Shown here piece by piece: positions 59,317 to 64,000 of a DNA stretch of 64,000 bases (position 1 is the first letter of the stretch; each line of letters starts with the position of its first letter). The stretch covers positions 1 through 64,000 of the forward strand of contig VERG01000003.1 in the NCBI GenBank assembly GCA_018882885.1. Direction: 5' to 3'. This DNA comes from Candidatus Nanopelagicaceae bacterium (lineage in GTDB: Bacteria > Actinomycetota > Actinomycetes > Nanopelagicales > Nanopelagicaceae). The notes under the pieces are model-generated. The model was not told the DNA's origin. It made no database searches and worked only from the letters and a program-made list of their open reading frames with translations. Position numbers and translations under genes: made by a program.

Positions 59317-60107
59317 AACTTACTTCTGATCTCCCATAGATCGGGAAAAACCGGATTAAAGAGGGTGGATGCTAAATATTTAGCGCCACTTGATCCTCCA
59401 GTACCCAGCTTTTGACCTATGGTGCGCTCCACCATCTTTACATGTCGGTAGCGCCACTCCTGCAGCCCTTCATCAATATCCATCAATCTTTCACAAACCA
59501 ATGCCGCCTCAGGATCATTGCGATGCAGATCAAGAAGTGCCTCTTGCACCTCTTCAGTGGGCGAGTACTGCTGTGATACATCACGTTGCAAAATCTCTTG
59601 TGACAACTTAAAGCCGCGCTTTGCGACATAACTTAAGGTGCAATCCCATATAGAGGGTGATCTCATCAATGTTTCAACTCGGGCTTTGTCATTAGGCAAA
59701 AGATGCGCAGCTGCTTTGGAATCACGCCGTCCCAATATCGCCTCAACTTCACGAAATTGCGCAGATTGAAAACCGCTGGAAGCTCCCAGGCGATCCCGAA
59801 ATGAGTTGAATTGAAGTGGCGTCATCGTCTCCAGAATGTCTATCTGAGCAACGCAAATCTTCAAAATGGTTCTGATGCGACCCAATAATGACAATGCGTA
59901 ATGTGTTTCGCCTTGTTGTAAGGCTTTACCAGCCGCTTGAAACTCATGAATCATCTGCTTGAACCAAAGTTCATAGGTTTGATGGATAACAATAAAGAGC
60001 AGTTCATCATGCTCTGGGCCCTCAGAGAGCGGAGCCTGAAGATTTAATAATTCATCAACCTTCAAATAGCTGCTGTAGGTGAGAGCGGCTGAGGTTTCTT
60101 CACTCAT
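59313..60107 (-). CDS. Tryptophan 2,3-dioxygenase
   Basis: Heme enzyme opening the indole ring of tryptophan to N-formylkynurenine. The 264-residue protein has 'DELLFIVIHQTYELWFKQMIHE' split over residues 39-60 (substrate-pocket His and Tyr), 'FNSFRDRLGASSGFQSAQFRE' near residue 104, and the heme-ligand region 'WRYRHVKMVERTIGQKLGTGGSSG' near residue 220. Usual symbol kynA. The start overlaps the kynureninase stop by four bases, so the two are co-translated. It occupies, with kynU, the place between ileS and yggT where divIVA is usually found. Confidence 0.93.
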   Translation of the reverse strand: MSEETSAALTYSSYLKVDELLNLQAPLSEGPEHDELLFIVIHQTYELWFKQMIHEFQAAGKALQQGETHYALSLLGRIRTILKICVAQIDILETMTPLQFNSFRDRLGASSGFQSAQFREVEAILGRRDSKAAAHLLPNDKARVETLMRSPSIWDCTLSYVAKRGFKLSQEILQRDVSQQYSPTEEVQEALLDLHRNDPEAALVCERLMDIDEGLQEWRYRHVKMVERTIGQKLGTGGSSGAKYLASTLFNPVFPDLWEIRSKF

Positions 60108-61369
60108 GTGACTCGAGAACCTCCTGCTTTTACTTTGCGATACTGACCAGAACTGACCAGGTCTCTCAATCTTTGAAATCCGTCATAAACCTCGACAAAG
60201 GAGGTAGCCAACGGGGAAATCGCAACTCGAATTGAATTTGGCACTCGATAATCTGGAATTACATCAGCAAACTCTCGAAGCGCAACCGCAATCTGCTCTG
60301 CATCTGGATGCACCAAAGAGATATGACCGCCGCGTTGCTTGGAATCTCGAGGTGTGTTCAATTCAAAACCCAATGGTTTTAACCACAAATCAAATAGTTC
60401 GATCATCATTTGGGTACCGCGTGCCGCTTTCTTTTCAATTTCTTCTATTCCTGCGGCTTCAATAATCTCGAAGGCGGATTTGATGCAACGCAGACCCATT
60501 AAAGAGGGACTGGCTATTTGAAAACCTCGAATACTTTCATCCTTTTCAAATTTCGGCCCCATGGCAAATTGATCTCTTTGCGCAAACCAGCCTTGAATTG
60601 GAACCCTCAACTCATTTTGAATCCGCTTTGCTACATACAGCCAGGCTGGTGCGCCAGGACCTGAGTTGCCGTACTTGTATGTGCAACCGACGGCGAGATC
60701 AACTCCGTTGTCATCAAAGTTCAATTCAACGGATCCAACAGCATGAGCTGCATCCCATAACAGCAGAGCTCCATGAGAACGCACCAAATCGGTCAATGCC
60801 TTTATATCCTGCCTAGCACCTGAACGATATTGAACGACCTCCAAGCTCACCAAAGCAACATCATCGTTGAGATAAGGCGATAAAACCTCAGGAGTTATCA
60901 ATTCATTGGTGGCAACTTTGGGATCTTCATTATCAATCACCACAAGCTTTAATCCATGTTGCTCTGCCAAACCTTGCATTATGTAGCGGTCGGTTGGGAA
61001 ATTCGCTGCATCAATAATGATTGTCTTTCGATTTGGTCGGGCTTTAATTGCCGCACTTGCCAACTGATAGAAGTTAACGGAAGTGGTATCACAGGCCAGC
61101 ACCTGTCCAGCGGCAGCCCCTAATGCACTTCTGCCAATGAGATCTCCGGCTGACTGTGCCTCATCAACCCAGTGGCTCCAACCGGTTACCACCTGCGGAC
61201 CCCATTCTTGCGTTAGAAAATCATTGATTGCCTTCACTGTCGCATGCGGCAATCTGCCGAGTGAGTTTCCATCTAGATAGCAGGTATGAGGATCGGTAAT
61301 TACAAACTTATTTCGGTACTCACGTAGAGGATCTTGCTCATCCAGTTGAATCGCTTCAGAGCGTTGCAT
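60104..61369 (-). CDS. kynU: Kynureninase
   Basis: PLP enzyme splitting kynurenine to anthranilate and alanine. The 421-residue protein has 'CYLDGNSLGRLPHAT', 'ACDTTSVNFYQL', 'LLLWDAAHAVGSVEL' with the PLP aspartate, and the lysine segment 'GCTYKYGNSGPGAPAWLYV' near residue 230. No arylformamidase, needed between dioxygenase and kynureninase, lies in the window. The ATG has TAGACT seven bases upstream and no ribosome binding site, marking the leaderless first gene of a two-gene unit. Confidence 0.94.
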   Translation of the reverse strand: MQRSEAIQLDEQDPLREYRNKFVITDPHTCYLDGNSLGRLPHATVKAINDFLTQEWGPQVVTGWSHWVDEAQSAGDLIGRSALGAAAGQVLACDTTSVNFYQLASAAIKARPNRKTIIIDAANFPTDRYIMQGLAEQHGLKLVVIDNEDPKVATNELITPEVLSPYLNDDVALVSLEVVQYRSGARQDIKALTDLVRSHGALLLWDAAHAVGSVELNFDDNGVDLAVGCTYKYGNSGPGAPAWLYVAKRIQNELRVPIQGWFAQRDQFAMGPKFEKDESIRGFQIASPSLMGLRCIKSAFEIIEAAGIEEIEKKAARGTQMMIELFDLWLKPLGFELNTPRDSKQRGGHISLVHPDAEQIAVALREFADVIPDYRVPNSIRVAISPLATSFVEVYDGFQRLRDLVSSGQYRKVKAGGSRVT

Positions 61370-61382
61370 GCTCCGCAGTCTA
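61370..61382 (-). promoter_or_regulatory. Probable leaderless promoter of the kynurenine genes
   Basis: TAGACT (61377-61382, minus strand) ends seven bases before the kynU ATG, in a 41-base gap after yggT. Confidence 0.5.
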
Positions 61383-61410
61383 GGTTAGAAAGATGTTGGT
61401 TGAGAAGGCT

Positions 61411-61689
61411 TTAAGCCAGAAAAGCGATGAGAATTTGAGTGCCAAAAAATAAAACTATGAATGACAAATCTAGGGCTATTCCACCGAGGCGAAGAGGTGG
61501 CACAAACCGTCGAACAAAACTAAGCGGCTTATCGGTAATTATGTAGATTATTTCAGCTATGGGAAGGATTATTCCGCGCGGTCTCCAGCCAGGCTTGAAC
61601 ATCCGTACATAATCCAAAATTAAGCGCAGAAAAAGTGAGAGCAGAAAAAGATTTAAGGCAAGTACTACCCAACTAGTTATGCTAATCAC
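61411..61689 (-). CDS. yggT: YggT-family membrane protein
   Basis: Small membrane protein of unclear function, always near sepF/ftsZ in Gram-positives and linked to division or stress in other studies. The 92 residues contain two hydrophobic segments (~5-26 and ~70-90) joined by a loop with 'RMFKPGWRPRGIILPIAEIIYIITDKPL', shown here as the family's conserved 'PGWRPRG' and 'DKPL' parts. GTG start, 12 bases after sepF. Confidence 0.9.
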   Translation of the reverse strand: MISITSWVVLALNLFLLSLFLRLILDYVRMFKPGWRPRGIILPIAEIIYIITDKPLSFVRRFVPPLRLGGIALDLSFIVLFFGTQILIAFLA

Positions 61690-61701
61690 TGCTGGTTTTT
61701 A

Positions 61702-62160
61702 TCAGCTCTGATTGAAAAGACTGGCGTTAGCGGCCGCGGTTTTATCTTCGGAGCTAACCATCACATTTGGCGGAGAAAGCAAGAAAACTTTTGAGGTTAC
61801 TCGCTCAATAGTTCCGGCGTGACCAAAAACTAGACCTGATGCAAAATCAATTAGACGCTTGCGCTCTGACTCTTCCATGTCACTCAAATTCATGATGACA
61901 GGATTTCCTTCTCTGTAAAACTCTCCGATGGCCCGGGCCTCACTATAGAAACGTGGAGTGATGGTGACGATGCGATCAATCGCAGCTGGCTCAACTGGAG
62001 TGGCGGTTTGAGCAATTGGAAGTTGAGGCGCAACGCTCAAAGATGGGGTGACTCTCTTAACAGGAGCTGCTTTCGGACGAACAGCCACAGACTCTTGAGC
62101 CGATCCATCATCCTCGGTAAGACCCAAATAATTCGTCATTCTTCTTAGCGCATTAGACAT
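61702..62160 (-). CDS. sepF: Cell division protein SepF
   Basis: Membrane-binding partner of FtsZ; in actinobacteria, which lack FtsA, it is the main FtsZ anchor. The 152 residues begin with an amphipathic helix ('ALRRMTNYLGLTE'), then a proline/valine linker and the SepF core (~65-150) with 'PVIMNLSDMEESERKRLIDFASGLVFG' in part and 'VFLLSPPNV' at the end. TAAAAT lies six bases before the ATG, suggesting a separate leaderless promoter within the division cluster. Confidence 0.94.
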   Translation of the reverse strand: MSNALRRMTNYLGLTEDDGSAQESVAVRPKAAPVKRVTPSLSVAPQLPIAQTATPVEPAAIDRIVTITPRFYSEARAIGEFYREGNPVIMNLSDMEESERKRLIDFASGLVFGHAGTIERVTSKVFLLSPPNVMVSSEDKTAAANASLFNQS

Positions 62161-62172
62161 GGCTTAATTTTA
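62161..62172 (-). promoter_or_regulatory. Probable leaderless promoter of sepF
   Basis: TAAAAT (62167-62172, minus strand) ends six bases before the sepF ATG and overlaps the end of yggS. Confidence 0.5.
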
Positions 62173-62841
62173 TGGCGCAGGGCTTCGGCTACCCAGTATT
62201 GAACTGCCTAGCCTGATATGTGTCGCACCATGTTCGATAGCGATTTTGTAATCACTACTCATTCCGGCGGAGATGTAATTTGCTGCAGGAATCAATGCTT
62301 TTAGCGAACCACTGGTTTTTTGCAGGTTGGCGAAGGCCTGATTTGGGTCGCCATTTAATGGCCCAACCCCCATAACCCCCACAATCTCAAGAGCAGGTAG
62401 CCCTGAAATCGCGGAGGCAAACTCCGGTAACTGCTGTGGCTTAACACCACTCCGTTGGCCAGGAATCTCCTCCCCCGCATCAAGGTTTATCTGGATGAAG
62501 CAGCGCTGCGTTTTACCAAGCTCCTGAGCATATTGAGAGATTTTTTTGGCATGAGAAATCTCATCGAGTGAATGAATGTAATCGCTCCACTTCACAATTG
62601 ATTTGAGTTTGTTGCTTTGAATTCCACCTTGAAAATGCCAGACTGCCTCATCTGGTAGTTGCTCCGACTTTTCTGCCCCTTCAGAATCTCGGTTCTCGCC
62701 GAAATGTCGTTGACCCAATTCATAGAGAAGTTTTACATCGCTACTCGGAAAGGTTTTGGTAACTACTATCAAGGTCACCGTAGAGGGAAGTTCGGCCTTC
62801 ACCTTATTTAAATTAGCTGATAATTCGGCGCTTCTGTCCAC
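62170..62841 (-). CDS. yggS: YggS-family pyridoxal phosphate homeostasis protein
   Basis: PLP-carrying single-domain TIM barrel related to alanine racemase, thought to keep free PLP low. The 223 residues show the PLP lysine in 'LIVVTKTFPSSDV' near residue 29, 'FGENRDSEG' near 53, 'WHFQGGIQSNKLK' and the C-terminal 'LRLGSSILGSR'. GTG start with TAGATT seven bases upstream. It sits in the usual place between pgeF and sepF. Confidence 0.93.
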   Translation of the reverse strand: MDRSAELSANLNKVKAELPSTVTLIVVTKTFPSSDVKLLYELGQRHFGENRDSEGAEKSEQLPDEAVWHFQGGIQSNKLKSIVKWSDYIHSLDEISHAKKISQYAQELGKTQRCFIQINLDAGEEIPGQRSGVKPQQLPEFASAISGLPALEIVGVMGVGPLNGDPNQAFANLQKTSGSLKALIPAANYISAGMSSDYKIAIEHGATHIRLGSSILGSRSPAP

Positions 62842-62854
62842 GATATTTAATCTA
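62842..62854 (-). promoter_or_regulatory. Probable leaderless promoter of yggS
   Basis: TAGATT (62849-62854, minus strand) ends seven bases before the yggS GTG. The hexamer's TAG is shared with the end of pgeF. Confidence 0.45.
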
Positions 62855-63550
62855 CTCTAGCCATATAACACCAGCCTGGCGCCCGGTGATGCCATCTCGG
62901 CGATAGGAGAAATACCCCGAATCATGAACCGTGCATTGATTAACTGAACTCCACTTAATACCCTGCTGCTCCAACAGCGCGATCAAACCTGCTTCAACAC
63001 CCAAACAAGGTTTTCCATTTGGGGAGAGAATTTTGGTAGATGCCTCAGGAACTTTTTTTGTCACCTCGTCATAAATATCAATATCTACTTCATAGCATTG
63101 GGCGCAGATTGAGGCCCCAATCTCTGCGGAAATCTCTGAGCTTGTAATTCCGTGATTTTTAAATACTTTGAGAGTTTCTTGGAGTACCCCTGCCACCAGC
63201 CCCTTTCGGCCAACATGAACCGCGGCAACCGCACCTGAGCTATGCATCAAAAGTGGAACGCAATCTGCAATCAACGTTACTAGTGCGACTCTCTTTTCTG
63301 TAGTGAAAAGGGCATCTACTGAAGGAGTAAAACTAAAATCTGAACCGGCTTCAATTTCAGCAACCGCGGCGCCATGAATCTGGTTCATATAGAAAACACC
63401 TTGCAATGGCAAACCGATTTTCTTTGCTAACTCAGCACGATTTGCCTTAACGCAGCTCGAGTCATCACCTACATGGGAGGCAAGATTGAAACCGTCAAAA
63501 GGCGGCTTACTAACGCCACCTTCCCGCGAGGTAAAAACCGACCTCGACAT
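62852..63550 (-). CDS. pgeF: PgeF/YfiH-family (laccase-domain) peptidoglycan editing protein
   Basis: Family of zinc-dependent multicopper-fold-like proteins; E. coli YfiH (PgeF) removes misincorporated L-Ser from muropeptide precursors, and homologues act on purine nucleosides. The 232 residues have the metal-binding 'MNQIHGAAVAEI', 'IADCVPLLM' and 'AVHVGRKGLVAG', plus the C-terminal 'CTVHDSGYFSYRRD'. The usual HAGWRG motif reads HVGRKG here, with the metal-binding histidine kept but the tryptophan lost. It lies between ftsZ and yggS as in other actinobacteria. Confidence 0.9.
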   Translation of the reverse strand: MSRSVFTSREGGVSKPPFDGFNLASHVGDDSSCVKANRAELAKKIGLPLQGVFYMNQIHGAAVAEIEAGSDFSFTPSVDALFTTEKRVALVTLIADCVPLLMHSSGAVAAVHVGRKGLVAGVLQETLKVFKNHGITSSEISAEIGASICAQCYEVDIDIYDEVTKKVPEASTKILSPNGKPCLGVEAGLIALLEQQGIKWSSVNQCTVHDSGYFSYRRDGITGRQAGVIWLE

Positions 63551-63558
63551 GGAGCCAC

Positions 63559-64000
63559 TTACTTCATGAAATCAGGGATATCGATTTCATCTTCAGCGAC
63601 CAGCTCTTCAAAGGTAATTCGGCGTCGCGCTGGGGTTTGTGGTGCCTCCATCGCTACCGCTATTGGATCATTTGCAGGTATTGGATCGGCCTGCCCATTC
63701 AACGCCGCGGTAGAAATTACTGGAACGGAAACCTTCTTTGGTGCGCCACCATCAAAACCTGCGGCAATTACGGTAACTCGTACCTCATCACCTAGGGCAT
63801 CATCTATGACCGTACCAAAAATAATATTGGCATCAGGATGTGCGCACTTGGCAACCAGCTCGGCAGCCTCGCTGATTTCAAATAATCCCAAATCTGAACC
63901 GCCAGCGATTGAAAGGAGTACGCCATGGGCTCCATCAATTGAAGCCTCGAGCAATGGCGATGAAATAGCTAACTCTGCTGCTCTTGTGGCTCGGGCTTCT
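63559..64000 (-). CDS. ftsZ: Cell division protein FtsZ, C-terminal part (runs off the window)
   Basis: About the last 147 residues of the tubulin-like division GTPase. Visible are the end of the core ('EARATRAAELAISSPLLEAS', 'GAHGVLLSIAGGSDLGL'), the conserved 'ANIIFGTVIDDALGDEVRVTVIAAGF', quoted in the parts 'ANIIFGTVIDDALGDE' and 'VTVIAAGF', a short variable linker and the C-terminal peptide ending 'DEIDIPDFMK' that binds SepF. The GTP-binding N-terminus lies beyond 64000. Eight bases separate it from pgeF. Confidence 0.96.
   Translation of the reverse strand, partial: EARATRAAELAISSPLLEASIDGAHGVLLSIAGGSDLGLFEISEAAELVAKCAHPDANIIFGTVIDDALGDEVRVTVIAAGFDGGAPKKVSVPVISTAALNGQADPIPANDPIAVAMEAPQTPARRRITFEELVAEDEIDIPDFMK

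Overview
The window is 64 kb of densely packed core chromosome from a small-genome actinobacterium. Actinobacterial markers include WhiA, RbpA, SepF, PriA (the dual HisA/TrpF isomerase), an ANTAR response regulator, a transaldolase of about 370 residues, an IleS with a translational-type T-box, and the order ftsZ-pgeF-yggS-sepF-yggT. Base composition looks far lower in G+C than Streptomyces or Mycobacterium. Most genes abut or overlap. This fits streamlined freshwater lineages such as acI (Nanopelagicales), but that placement is inference from gene content and compactness. No insertion sequence, prophage, CRISPR array or defence island is visible. Gene order largely follows the order I know from Streptomyces, with most intervening genes missing.

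Layout. (1) 1-5962: the start of a SufR-like regulator (minus strand) diverges from ctaA-tkt-tal-pgi (heme A synthesis, non-oxidative pentose phosphates, glucose-6-phosphate isomerase). (2) 5959-20099, minus strand: coaE-uvrB-uvrA-uvrC-rapZ-yvcK-whiA-gap-pgk-tpiA-secG-rbpA, which joins nucleotide excision repair, control of envelope metabolism and lower glycolysis. (3) 20172-24671: rpsA with a terminator, and polA diverging from a thioesterase gene. (4) 24672-31638: the branched-chain amino acid transporter livKHMGF, an ANTAR regulator, an unusual tRNA with a CAA anticodon, and pyk. (5) 31670-40078: gltBD (glutamate synthase), a VIT-family metal transporter, lgt and a DsbA-like protein. (6) 40143-49980: one long histidine-tryptophan operon, hisD-C-B-H-priA-F-I-trpE-C-B-A, ending in a terminator that overlaps the trpA stop codon. 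(7) 50035-55835: dnaE, rluD, lspA and a DksA-like protein with a long basic tail. (8) 55836-59316: a divergent promoter region and a T-box leader controlling ileS. (9) 59313-64000: tryptophan dioxygenase and kynureninase, then the division cluster yggT-sepF-yggS-pgeF-ftsZ, with ftsZ running off the end.

Regulation. Many first genes lack a Shine-Dalgarno sequence but carry a TANNNT hexamer (often TAGNNT) ending exactly 6 or 7 bases before the start codon. I read these as promoters for leaderless mRNAs. Two of these -10 hexamers include the stop codon of the upstream gene.

I do not see an obviously new multi-gene system. The most interesting points are the class I-shaped tRNA(CAA) lying one base before a response-regulator start codon, the widespread leaderless-promoter pattern, the kynurenine genes sitting where divIVA is normally found, and several palindromes at gene junctions.
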